Source: Platanthera guangdongensis
Lineage: Eukaryota; Streptophyta; Magnoliopsida; Asparagales; Orchidaceae
Assembly (NCBI GenBank): GCA_039583875.1
Contig: CM077164.1
Span: forward strand, 70,773,628 to 70,837,627
Reading direction: 5' to 3'
Length of the DNA: 64,000 nucleotides
Under the pieces are notes generated by a model. The model was not told where the DNA came from. It did no database searches and was given only the letters and a program-made list of their open reading frames with translations. Positions 31,185 to 41,953 of the stretch are shown here, piece by piece (the stretch's first letter is position 1; every line of letters begins with the position of its first letter). A program made the translations under genes and the position numbers.

Positions 31185-32275
31185 TGTTGAATTCTGTGAA
31201 GTGAAAGTGGGTGAATGGATGGCTTGGGAAACCTATCCGCGCGGACTACGCGGACAGGGTTGGCAGACTGCTAAGTCGGCAGGGATGTTGCAGGCGGTTT
31301 GCTCTGTGGCGGCCTGGGCGGTCTGTTCGCACGGACTACGCGGACAGCAGCAGCGGTCTGACAGGCCAGTGTATGCTCAGCAGGCGGTTGACTCCCAGGA
31401 AGTAACCGGGCGGATAGAAATGCTATCCGCGGAGTCCGTCATGAAGCGGACTGAAGAACTGGAGCTCGGCAGACCGGTTTGGCAGTTGCCTTGGTCTTGC
31501 TCTGGTGCAGCGGGAAGCCGCGGAGATCGCCAGTCAGTGCGGACAGGTTCTGGAGGTCGCCCGGTATGGCGGGCTAGATCCAGTGTCCGCCAGTAAGTGC
31601 GGACTGGCCCTTGTGGCCAGTGGACTGGACTTGGTGTGATCTGAACCAAGTCCAGGTTGGCTCAGTCCGGGGAGATCGCGCAGTGGAGCGCGGGCTGGTT
31701 TCTCAGTCCGCCAAGCGTAGTAGAAGTGCTGTTGCCTTGTTTGCTAGCTTGGGGATATGCGGTCTGGAGGATTGCCCGTGCAAGAGCGTGCGGACTGGAG
31801 CCAGAGTCCGCTGAGTTCGGTTTAGCCTTGTGATGAGGTTGAGCTCAGGAATGCGGACTGGAGTCTGCTGTTAGCAGACTGGATCGACGTGTCCGCTGAG
31901 TCCGGAGGTGCCTTGGAGAGGCAATGGACTCAGGAGGTGCGGACGGTAGCCGGGTGTCTGCTGAGTCCGGCAGGTGCCTTGATGGCGAGGCTGCGGGCTC
32001 GGGGTTTGCGGGCTGATGCCTTGTCCGCAGATTGGCGGACACGGCTGTTGTGGAGTCCGGCTGTGGTGGTCCTGGCTTGGCCTCTGGCGGCAAGGAGGGC
32101 TGGATATTGGAGTCCGGCCTTGGAGAAGCTGGGGCGGACTGGCTATCTGCACAGGAGCGGCGAACTGGAATGTGTGTCCGCGGGCTGGAGGACACACTTG
32201 TTCTAGCTGCGGGATGTGGCGGTGATCCTATCGGCTAGGGCGGTGACCATACTCATCATCGTGCCTATAAATAGG

Positions 32276-32283
32276 ACCCATGT
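32276..32283 (+). promoter_or_regulatory. TATA box of C3 5' LTR
   Basis: TATAAATA, about 86 bp downstream of the last CGGACT-type motif; counterpart at 50343-50350. Confidence 0.75.
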
Positions 32284-32732
32284 CACATCAGGAAAAACGG
32301 AACCTAACCGAAGTAAGTGAACAGTAATTGAGCTCGCGTAAGTTGCTGCGGTCTGGACTTTGGTGTCCGCGCGGATAAAGAGTTGACCCGGTTGTGCTGT
32401 GCAGGTTGTGCGGATAGCGCTGGAAAGCCAGGACTTGGCTCTGATTGCGGTCAGGGACAGTGCGGACTCTGCGGATAAGCAACAGGCGGTAAACAGCAGG
32501 TCGCGGATAGCGACCAGGCGGTCTCCTCTTTGGTAACTTGGTTCGGGGTTCAGGAAGTCGCCTGCTTCAGGTGGACTGTTCCATTCGGTGACGCAGCTTG
32601 TGCGGTCTGGCGGCTAGGCGACCTCGCGGTCAGGCGGCCTGCAGATCGGCGGTGAAGAGCTAAGCATTGGAATAAGGGGTGAGTCCGCGCTGCTTGGGTT
32701 GCGGTCTGGCGACCTGGCAGACTGAGCGGACT

Positions 32733-32737
32733 CCACA
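32733..32737. repeat. G2 target-site duplication, left (CCACA)
   Basis: Repeated at 46603-46607. The uninterrupted C3 right LTR has ACTCCACAGCAGTAG at this site. Confidence 0.93.
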
Positions 32738-35700
32738 TGTAAGACCCCCCTTTTTTTTTCCTTTTCGACACCAGGGTCTTAGGCCCAGAACCGCCGTTTT
32801 GCGGTGACTCCTTCACGCCCTGAAGGGTCATCAACACAAAGCGCCGATACTGCCGGCCGATTTGATCGCAGAAAAGTAGCATAACGAAGTAAATGTAAAC
32901 TATCAGTCCACAGAAAATCACATATCATAGTAATAAATCTCCACGAAGGGAGTGTCCACAGAACAAAACATCAGAGCGCTAACTACGGGCTTATGCCCGG
33001 TACAACATAACCTCACTACAAAATCACTCATGCGGAAGCAAAAGAAGAAAAACTACTCAAGGTCGAGACTCACAGTCCCGGCTGTATGAACTTCGGAGCT
33101 AGACTGCCCCACCTCCAAACGCACCGGTCTCTGGGGCTGTTCCCCCATGCTGGTCTCCACGATCCCCTAAATGATGCGGTTCTAAAACCGTTAGTCTAAA
33201 AGACTAAGTCCTATCATCCCCCGCCCCTTCCCCCACGGCTCCTAGGCACCGAGCGGAGAGGAAGAAAGGGGAGGACTTGAAGGTGGAGAATATCAAAAGC
33301 AGATGGCAGCGGTCCTATACTAGCAATTTCTATAGCATGTAAGATAATAAGCTGAAATATGAAAAGTAACCTTCACTTATGTGAAATCACATAAGCCAAA
33401 GGGGTCTTCTGCGAGGCTCCCATCGTATAAAAAGTCCCATACCAATTTATACGTTGGGGTGTCAGTTATCAAACAGCAGTAAATATATATATCCAAAATT
33501 AACCTTAATTTATAAACTTGCCCACACAAGCTTATAGACCAAGGGGTCGTTTTGCAGGTCCTAAAGTATAAGCGTCCCATTCCACTTATACTTTAGGTGT
33601 CAAGGTTAAAGGTAACGATTATGCTATGACATGCAAGTGGGTATGATGGACATGCAAGTGCAACACACACACCCGACTCTGTACACACAGACCTTTAGTT
33701 CCCCCTTTCTGGAGCCGTAACCTCCCAGGATACCTCCGTAGTGGCAGACGGAAGCGGTGGGTTGGGCCTCGCCCACCTCTAAACCAGTAAAGCACTACCG
33801 GTCAGACCTATATTATGCCTCAACGCTTGGTGCACGAAGTGGACTCCTGCGTACTCTTGCCGGCTGGCGCACCGGACTTCTGTTGGCGAAGTGCTAACCA
33901 CACTTGCCGAGTCAACGTATTGGCGTCGGTGCATCGACCCTCCGATACCGAAGACCCACCACCTTAATTTCCTTTCCTTTTATGCACATGCAAATCAGCG
34001 TAATCAAGAACCGAGCCGAAGCTCCCCGGACCAACACGTCCGTCTCAAACAATCGAGCCGAACCTCCCCGGACCCAAAGTCCGCCTTTTAACCATCCGAG
34101 CCGAAGCTCTTAGCTAACATCCGGTGCCATCAGTGTTTGTGAAATGTACAACCCTAATTACTAAGTTACTCTTTTCAGTTTGTTAAAACAGTTTACGTTA
34201 ACCCAGGACAGCCTCCGGTATTCCCTGTGAAGGGCTCTCAAGGGGCACTAGGAACTGTGTTGGGATTACGCCCAGCGTTCCCTTTCGCAAGCTACTTATT
34301 TTTTTATTGGTTGATTCCCTTACCCTTTGCTTTCTCATGTTCCGATATGCTAATCCTAGGGTGATTTGACTCCAACTCTCTCCTTGGGTAGGACGATCTT
34401 CCGTCGGACCCGAACGCCTTTAAACCCTAGACAAAAACCACACTCTACTCACTCATCTTCCATAGATGCCACCCATTCTACATATCCTTCCAGCAATGCA
34501 TCAAGACCCATCACACGTGCTCTAATTCATATCCAAAATGATTTCCTACAGTTTTGCTATATGCAGACCACTTAAGCTACATGACCCGTAAAAAGAGAAG
34601 TACATGATATACTCATCCAGTACCCCTATGATAATTACTAGATGGCTAAAATGATATTTGAAGCATAAATCCAGAAATCCATAATTTTCCTAATTTGTCT
34701 GATAATTTATTTATTTATTCTAGTATCCAAAAAGCCCAAGTTTGAACATGGAGTAGCAATTTCAGACAAGATAATGTTCCAATAAATTTATGGTAATTAC
34801 AAAATGCATAATCAACTCTAAGGCCTAAGTCTTCAAATTTTTCAGTAAGGTTTGGGCCCTTAAATTTAATTTCAAAGTTACCTCATAAAAAGTCAATTTA
34901 AAAGATTTTACAGTAATAATACCTCCAAAAATTCAGAAAAACTTCAGAGATGATTGAGATGGCCTACAAATACCCTAGAAAAAGTTTCATAATTTATTAT
35001 TTAAAAATAATGCTATATTTGATTTTCTCATAAAATTTCAAGTTTATGGGTTAATGAACAAAGTATACTAATTAACCATCAAATATTTCCACAAAATTCC
35101 CACATGATAATATTGAGCTAGCAACACTATGTAGCAAGTTTCATAACTTTTCAATAAGTAATGGGCTCTTGCAAGAATTATTTAGTATGTAACCAAAATA
35201 AAGCACTTGTGAAGTAGATGCCCTAACTAGGTATGCAAAAATTCTATCAAAATTCATACATGATTAGTATAGCCTAAAACTACCTCTGCCAATGTTTCAT
35301 GCCCTTTCAATGGGCAGTGAGACCACAATAGCCAAATTATTAATTAGGGCAATCCTATTGGTTACAAATGAAGTGCTACAAATATTGATCAAAACTCCTC
35401 AAGTAAATTATCATAGGCTCAAAATATCCTCATTCCCTCACTACCCAAATTTGGTTAAGTTTCAAGATGTTTAGCTAACCCAAACCTACACTACAAGTTT
35501 TAGGTCCTAAGCTAGGGTTAGGGTTTTGGGGGCCCTACCCTTTTCAAAATTAGCTAATATTTTTAACAGAGGGTTTTATACATCCTATGAGCCTCCTTGC
35601 AAAATTTGGTGTTCATCCAAGGTGTTTAGGGCTCATGCCTTCACAAGGCACAAAGGTCCTTCCTTAGGGTTTGGCCTGAGAACTTAGGGCAAATCAATTC

Positions 35701-38171
35701 CACTCTACCCCACATTCCATGGGGAGGTGCTAAGTGCCATACCAAGTCAGTGGCCCAAATTTCAGCCTCTGTTGAGGTGATTTGGTCACTCAAAATCAAA
35801 AGTGCACTTTTTGACCAAAATACCCTCATTAAGGTAAAGTTACGGTTGGGTCAATACCTATTCAAAACACATCCAAATTAGGTGAAACTTTAGACCGATA
35901 CATAACATGAGCCCAGGGACCACTCATCAAATTTGGGAGGGTTTAGAGATGTTTAGGACACCTATGTAATTATTTATGGATTATTAAATGTTTATAAAAA
36001 CTATAGAAATAGTTTCTCCAAAAATTCCCATTTTTGGACAGGCCCTAGGTATAGATAAGAATGATCCTCTGTCCAAATATCAGCCAATTTGGACAAGGGA
36101 TGAATGGTGGGCATCCATTTGAGTCTCAGGTCATCCCTAGGTACAGGTCCCACCAAAATGGGTGCCCTGGTCCAAACAGATGGCCAAATTGGTCCAAATC
36201 AATTTTGGATTACATTAGACCCATAGGGCTACAACGTTCATATTGAACGTGTTCCCACCAGGGGGCCCTAAGTATTTTTAATAATTAATGCAAAACAGCA
36301 CAAAAAACAGGACAGAAAATTCAGAAATCAAAACTAAATAAAAGAAATGATGCTGCACGAATCTTAAAGCAAATCGTGGGGCTCCTGGTCATATTCTTCC
36401 TCCAGCCAAGGGCCATGATTGGCCGAACCTGGAGCTTATTCCAAGAGCATTTCCCGGCGACACGGCCACCTCCCTGGCCGGCCACCACCGCCACCACCTT
36501 CGTTGAGGTGGGGGCTATCGCCGGGCGGCGGCACGGCGGCCGGAGGGGTGGTTTCCGGCGAACCCGACCACCATTTTTTTTGGAAAAACCATGAAAATGA
36601 GAACTTGGATCGGCTCAATTGAGTCCGATTCTTGTCCTAAACGATTCCTAAGATCTACCCACGGAAGAAGGAGTAGAGGAGGACCTTTAACCGAGCTTGT
36701 CGTCGAGTGTGGTGGTGGTGCGCCATGGCCGGTGGTGGAGCTTTCCGATGCTTGCAACTTCACTACCAAACCGCCCGGTTTCTTTAGGTGAAGGGTGGAA
36801 ACGATTTCTCTTGGCCCAGGGAAGCTTTTAAAAGCATCAAATGGGTTGGGGGAGAGGGAGGGCCATGGCTTCAAATCCATTAATGATCATGAATTGGAAT
36901 TTCGGTTTTGGAGAAAATCCATGGAAATTCACCTCCCCTTTGTCCCAATTCATTTGGAAACTCCTCAAAACTGATAGGGGAGATGAATACTAATTAATTG
37001 GTGAAGAATGGAGGGGTGATTCACCTTCCCCACCATGAATGACCTTCTCTTTCTTCTTTCTCTCTCTTCCCTATTGGAGGAATTAAATTCATCCACCTTG
37101 GGTGGCTGGCCATGGCTATTAAACTCCTCAAAACTGATGAGGGGGAATGTATTCAGCCTTTGGAATCAATTGGAGAGGCCCTTGATCTCCCTTGGCCATG
37201 AATGGCCTCTTTTCTCACTTTCTCTCTCCTCCATTAAAGAGAAAAATGGAGCTTTCTCTCTCCTACTCACCATGGCCGAATTTTGATCTCTCCTCCAGCC
37301 TATTGGCAGCCCACTAACTCATATTAATAATAAAATGAGGTTAGCCCAAGTGGGGGAAATGGGTTTGAGCTTGGGTTAGCCCATTTAGGCTAATTTGACC
37401 TAACACTAGAATAGAGTTGACCTTGGTCAACATGACCATTTGAGTTGACCCCAATGGGTCCTTGGTGACCCATTGGACTCCCTTAAGGTCTAGGAAGACT
37501 TGAATAGGGTTGGTTGGGCATCTTGGGGGTCACATGTCCCTTGGTAAGGGCACTTTGACCATTTTAGGGCTAGAGTTGACTTGGGTCAACATGATCATTT
37601 GGGTTGACCCAATGGGTCCTTGGTGACCCATTGGCTTACCCTAAGGTCTAGGAAGGGTTATGTAAGGTTACCTTGCACTTTGGAGGTCACATACCCTTAG
37701 TAAGGGTACTTTGACCAGATTAGGGGCTTGAGTTGACTTGGGTCAACCTGGCCTCTAGGGCTGACCCCAAAGTGTCCCTAGTGACCCCTTGACTTCACTT
37801 TAGGGTTAGGAGGGCTTAGGTGGGGTCCTCTAGGATAGGAGCAGGTCAATTGACCCTAAGCAGGCTAGTTTGACCCATTTAGGGCTAGGGTTGACCTTGG
37901 TCAACTGAGCCTCTTTGGTTGACCCTAATGGGTCCTTATGGCTCTAATGGACCTCCCAAGATATTAGGGGTGTTGTGGTAGGATCTTGGGGTTAAGGTGT
38001 AGCCCATGGTCATCCTAAACCATTGTTCAGAGTTCTACTATTTGCAGACCATGATGATTTTCCACATTTTGTCCCCTATCTCTTGGCCCATTTCTGGCTT
38101 CCTAGGGTTTGTCATGAACTAGTCATGGACAAAACCACTCCTAGGGGTCTAGTTGAAAATGGGATGTTACA
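32738..38171 (-). repeat. G2 3' LTR (5434 bp)
   Basis: Plus strand TGTAAGACCCCCC ... GGGATGTTACA. Long AT-rich central part (about 34600-36350) without ORFs, a GC-rich stretch at 36400-36780, and the W-box-rich repeat region 37385-37945 near the U3 end. No gene seen. Confidence 0.93.
37385..37945. repeat. TTGACC/GGTCAA inverted-repeat region in G2 3' LTR
   Basis: About 3.5 diverged copies of a roughly 165-bp unit. Each has GTTGACCTTGGTCAAC or a close variant (inverted W-box pair), AATGGGTCCTTGGTGACCC and TTTGACCA. More than 15 TTGAC[CT] cores on either strand in 560 bp. Counterparts are at 45815-46350 and, inverted, at 62250-62790. Confidence 0.85.
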
Positions 38172-38432
38172 AATCCCAATAAACAAAACAAAGATTTCGT
38201 CCCCGAAATCAAGGTTGAGCCTACGGGACTTACTACCGAAGAAAAGAACCCTGTAACATCCCATCATGACGCCTTGTTTGCTAAATTAGGTTTTAAGGGA
38301 AACCTAGATCTATGACCATTTCGCCCAATCGCAAACCAAGATCCCAATAAACAAGGATAAGCCCCCAATAAACAAAAGATAAGCCTCTATCTGCCTAGAG
38401 CAGCCCTTAGAAATTTAAAGCAGAAAAATAAA
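38172..38432 (-). other. G2 interior, 3' end
   Basis: No gene. The minus strand has GATTTCGGGGACGAAATC, typical of sequence before chromodomain-Gypsy 3' LTRs, but the usual purine tract is replaced by TTTTGTTTATTGGG. That motif recurs at 38343, 38364, 39784 and 39821. Confidence 0.6.
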
Positions 38433-39694
38433 TTAACATCTTGAGGGGTCTAAGAGGTATACCTGACTGAATAGCTCTGGGTATCTTTGTCGCATCAGGT
38501 CCTGCGGCTCCCAGGTATGCTCCTCCTGGCCGTGGTTCCTCCACATGACCTTGACTAGTGGGACCTTCTTGCGTCGCAAGACCCGTACTCCTCGGTCGTT
38601 GATCCTCACCGGCTCCAAACGAACCGACCGGTCTGAAGCTACCGGCCCTTCGGGGGTCAAAATCTGCTGCTCCGGGCGTAGCAGAGCCCTCCTCAGCGAA
38701 GAAATATGGAAGACGTCATGCAGCGCTTCCAGCTCCGGTGGTAACTCCAGCCTGTTGGCTAGGGGCCCGATCCGCTCCAGGATCCTGTAAGGGCCCATGT
38801 ACCTAGGGCTGAGCTTCTTCCTCCGACCACGCACCCGCGAGACTGCATGCATGGGCCGGATCTTCAAAAACACTTGGTCCCACACCTGGAACTCCACCTG
38901 CCGATGCCGGGCGTCATAGTACTTAGCCTGTCTACTCTGCGCCTCTAGCATCCTGTCTCTGATCAGCCTCACCTGAGCCTCGGTGTCTTCAACAAACACT
39001 GATCCCAACACCTTCGGATCTTCGTCCTGAACCCAAGAAAGCGGGGTCCGACATTTCCTTCCATACAAGGCTTCGTAAGGCGCCATCCTGATGCTGGACT
39101 GGTTGTTGTTGTTATAGGAGAACTCGACCAGGGGTAAGAGTTTCTCCCATGGTTCCCCGCAGTCCAAAATGCATAGCCTCAAAAGATCTTCCAGGGCCCG
39201 GTTGGTGCATTCTGTCTGCCCGTCCGTCTGGGGATGGAATGCAGTGCTGAAGGTCAATCACGTGCCTAAGTAAGCTTGCACGGATCTCCATTCCCTGGAA
39301 GTGAACCGGCCATCCCGATCCAACACGATCGTCTTGGGCACCCCATGATATCGAACGAACTGCTCCACAAATCTCCGTACTAATACTGCCACAGCGTCGT
39401 CCTTACTGATCGCAATGAACCTGGCTACTTTTGTCAACCGATCGACGATGACCCAAATCGAGTCATTTCCTGTTCGTGATCGGGGAAGTCCGTGAATAAA
39501 GTCCATCGCGATGTCTCGAACTTCCACTCTGGTACCGGGAGTGGTTGCAACAAACCCGCGGGGTTTTTGCACTCTGCCTTCACTAACTGGCAAGCTTCGC
39601 AGTGGGTCACAAATCGAGTGATATCCTTCTTCATGCCAGGCCAGTACATAGTCTTCTTCAAATCCGCAGTCATCTTCGTGATGCCCGGGTGCAC
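38433..39694 (-). pseudogene. pol: G2 integrase-chromodomain remnant
   Basis: From 39694 the minus strand reads MHPGITKM, a zinc-binding segment ending CEACQLVKAECKNP, then after a frameshift (about 39500) the core MDFIHGLPRS and LDRDGRFTS. An in-frame TGA at 39258-39260 precedes LTFSTAFHPQTDGQTE. The presumed catalytic Asp, Asp and Glu are all still visible. The C-terminal part (GPYRILERIGPLANRLELP, DVFHISSLRRALL) ends in a chromodomain-like VKVMWRNHGQEEHTWEPQ. Chromodomains guide integration to chromatin marks. Gag, protease, RT and RNase H are absent, so this fragment cannot support transposition. Confidence 0.88.
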
Positions 39695-40633
39695 CGAGTA
39701 TGGTTTATGTCCATTTCATTATATTTACGACGCAAACTTTCCTAGATGAGATCTAAGGGAACCCCAAGTCAGTAACTAATTTGCCCAATAAACAAAAGAC
39801 ACGCCCCCAGAAGATGAGCCCCCAATAAACAAAAGATAAGCCTCTACCTGCCTTGGGCTGAGTATCTATGTTATATCCATCCTAGCTGGGTGCACAATCC
39901 CTAGGGCATCAATCTTGACTTGGGGTTCCAACCTGAATCTGTTGATATACTCCATACTTAAAACCCTCCGAGTCATATTTACGACACCCTTATCCGGGTC
40001 AAAAAGTTCCCAATCCCAACCGAGTCTCTTCCGAACTTGAATTCCTATCCGGCCCTCGGTGCTTGCCATGGTGGTTGTCTCCAGGTAATCTTCTTACTAG
40101 TACGAGGGTTGAGATTATGTGTCTTCTACCATTCTGCTAATGGATTTTTGGTCTCAATTCTCCTTAAAGCAGTCCTTCCGGTTTGAGTAATCCTTGATAG
40201 GGACCGTAGGGCTACCTGAGTTTATGGCATAGGTAGCCATTCTCATGTTATACTCCTCTTTTATTCTCTTTAGGTATCTCCTTAGCTTAACCGAGTTCAT
40301 ACCCCAAGTCTATTTCGGACTAGGGCATACTGTACGTTATCGTGGTTAGTCATGTCTCCTGGTGGGTTGAGTCTAACTTGTTGACTAGAGAATTATAAGA
40401 TGGGATTTTCGCAGCCGGAGGTGCTCCCTGATGGGGCAGGGTTTGCCACAGGCTACAAAAAAAGAATTCCAATTGCTAGCTGAAGAACAAGTTGAATTAA
40501 TGAAAAGGTGGACTTTACATGTGATTCCCCTTATGGGCACACCACTGCTTCCGCTGCTTAGTTTGTCCCCAAACTAAACTCGCGCGGGGGTGACCCAGGG
40601 TTGTGGACTGCTACTTTCCGCTCTGATACCACT
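39695..40633 (-). other. G2 interior, 5' part, with a small ORF at 39866-40069
   Basis: Begins with a partial repeat of the 38300-38400 sequence (CCCCCAATAAACAAAAGATA at 39818). A 67-codon minus-strand ORF at 39866-40069 (MASTEGRIGIQVRKRLGWDW...) has no relative I recognise and may be chance. The remainder shows no coding sequence. The primer site TGGTATCAGAGC (minus, 40621-40632) lies next to the LTR. Confidence 0.5.
40621..40632 (-). other. G2 primer binding site (initiator Met tRNA)
   Basis: Minus strand TGGTATCAGAGC immediately inside the LTR end at 40634. Confidence 0.88.
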
Positions 40634-41562
40634 TGTAAGACCCCCCCCCCTTTTTTTTCCCTTTTCGACACCAGGGTCTTAGGCCCAGAACCGCCGTTTT
40701 GCGGTGACTCCTTCACACCCTGAAGGGTCATCACCACAAAGCGTCGATACTGCCGGCCGATTCGATCGCAGAAAAGTAGCATAATGAAGTAAATGTAAAC
40801 TATCAGTCCACAGAAAATCACATATCATAGTAATAAATCTCCACGAAGGGAGTGTCCACAGAACAAAACATCAGAGCGCTAACTACGGGCTTATGCCCGG
40901 TACATCATATCCTCACTACAAAATCACTCATGCGGAAGCAAAAGTAGAAAAACTACTCAAGGTCGAGACTCACGGTCCCGGCTGTATGAACTCCGGAGCT
41001 AGACTGCCCCACCTCCAAACGCACCGGTCTCTGGGGCTGCTCCCCCATGCTGGTCTCCACGATCCCCTAAATGATGCGGTTCGAAAACCGTTAGTCTAAA
41101 AGACTAAGTCCTATCATCCCCGCCCCTTCCCCCACGGCTCCTAGGCACCGAGCGGAGAGGAAGAAAGGGGAGGACTTGAAGGTGGAGAATATCAAAAGCA
41201 GATGGCAGCGGTCCTATACTAGCAATTTATATAGCATGTAAGACAATAAGCTGAAATATGAAAAGTAACCTTTACTTATGTGAAATCACATAAGCCAAGG
41301 GGTCTTCTGCGAGGCTCCCATCGTATAAAAAGTCCCATACCAATTTATACATTGGGGTGTCGGTTATCAAACAGTAGAAAATATATATATTCAAAATTAA
41401 CCTTAATTTATAAACTTGCCCACACAAGCTTATAGACCAAGGGGTCGTTTTGCAGGTCCTAAAGTATAAGCGTCACATTCCACTTATACTTTATGTGTCA
41501 AGGTTAAAGGTAACGATTATGCTATGACATGCAAGTGGGTATGATGGACATGCAAGTGCAAC

Positions 41563-41567
41563 ACACA
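41563..41567. repeat. TRIM target-site duplication, left (ACACA)
   Basis: Repeated at 42094-42098. The sister LTR (around 33660) has the uninterrupted site. Confidence 0.9.
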
Positions 41568-41833
41568 TGTGGAAACCACCCGTCACCACACATCTTCCCA
41601 AAACCCCGAGATGATGGTAAGGGGGGACGGGGGTACATAAACACCAAGGACCACCCGCTGCAGGCGATGTGGGACTAATCCATCCACGGGATGGCGGGGA
41701 TATTCCGCCACACGGTGGGCCCACCGGGGTCAACACCCTGACCTGGAACGCGATGGGGAAGCCCAAATATGCGGTCCCACACACACCCAATCCCGCTGGA
41801 CCTTGGTTCTCAACACACCCCCGCAGCGGGATG

Positions 41834-41845
41834 GCTCTGATACCA
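41834..41845 (-). other. TRIM primer binding site
   Basis: Minus strand TGGTATCAGAGC abutting the 5' LTR (41846-42093) with no gap. Confidence 0.92.
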
Positions 41846-41911
41846 TGTGGAAACCACCCGTCACCACACATCTTCCCAAAACCCCGAGGTGATGGTAAGG
41901 GGGGACGGGGG

Positions 41912-41953
41912 TACATAAACACCAAGGACCACCCGCTGCAGGCGATGTGGGAC
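41912..41953 (-). promoter_or_regulatory. snRNA-type USE and TATA-like pair in TRIM LTR
   Basis: Minus strand GTCCCACATCG (41943-41953) exactly matches the plant upstream sequence element RTCCCACATCG of U-snRNA genes. A TTTATGTA TATA-like box follows at 41912-41919 after 23 bp. From memory, about 23-24 bp is the spacing for plant Pol III snRNA genes and 33-34 bp for Pol II. The same pair occurs at 41633-41675 in the other LTR. A T4 run about 30 nt downstream (41878-41881) could end Pol III transcripts early. Confidence 0.5.

Larger units (their letters stand above)
31185..32737 (+). repeat. C3 5' LTR, first part (continues 46608-46931)
   Basis: Starts TGTTGAATTCTGTG. It holds more than 20 CGGACT/AGTCCG motifs between about 31240 and 32190 and a TATA box at 32276-32283. 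Interrupted by G2 at CCACA. Combined length about 1877 bp. Confidence 0.93.

Noticed and set aside
31201..32238. ORFs of 60-131 codons in the C3 LTR on both strands
   Set aside because: They lie in U3, are repeated in the 3' LTR at 49278-50315, and consist of AGTCCG-type repeat translations.
36376..36880. Overlapping ORFs of 60-121 codons in a GC-rich G2 LTR segment
   Set aside because: Present in both LTRs and degraded in G3 (63446-63646); no recognised domain or frame conservation is evident.
41834..41845. Partial tRNA-like sequence as a tRNA gene
   Set aside because: It is only the primer-binding complement; no cloverleaf or Pol III A/B boxes. The same holds at 2491, 40621 and 46932.
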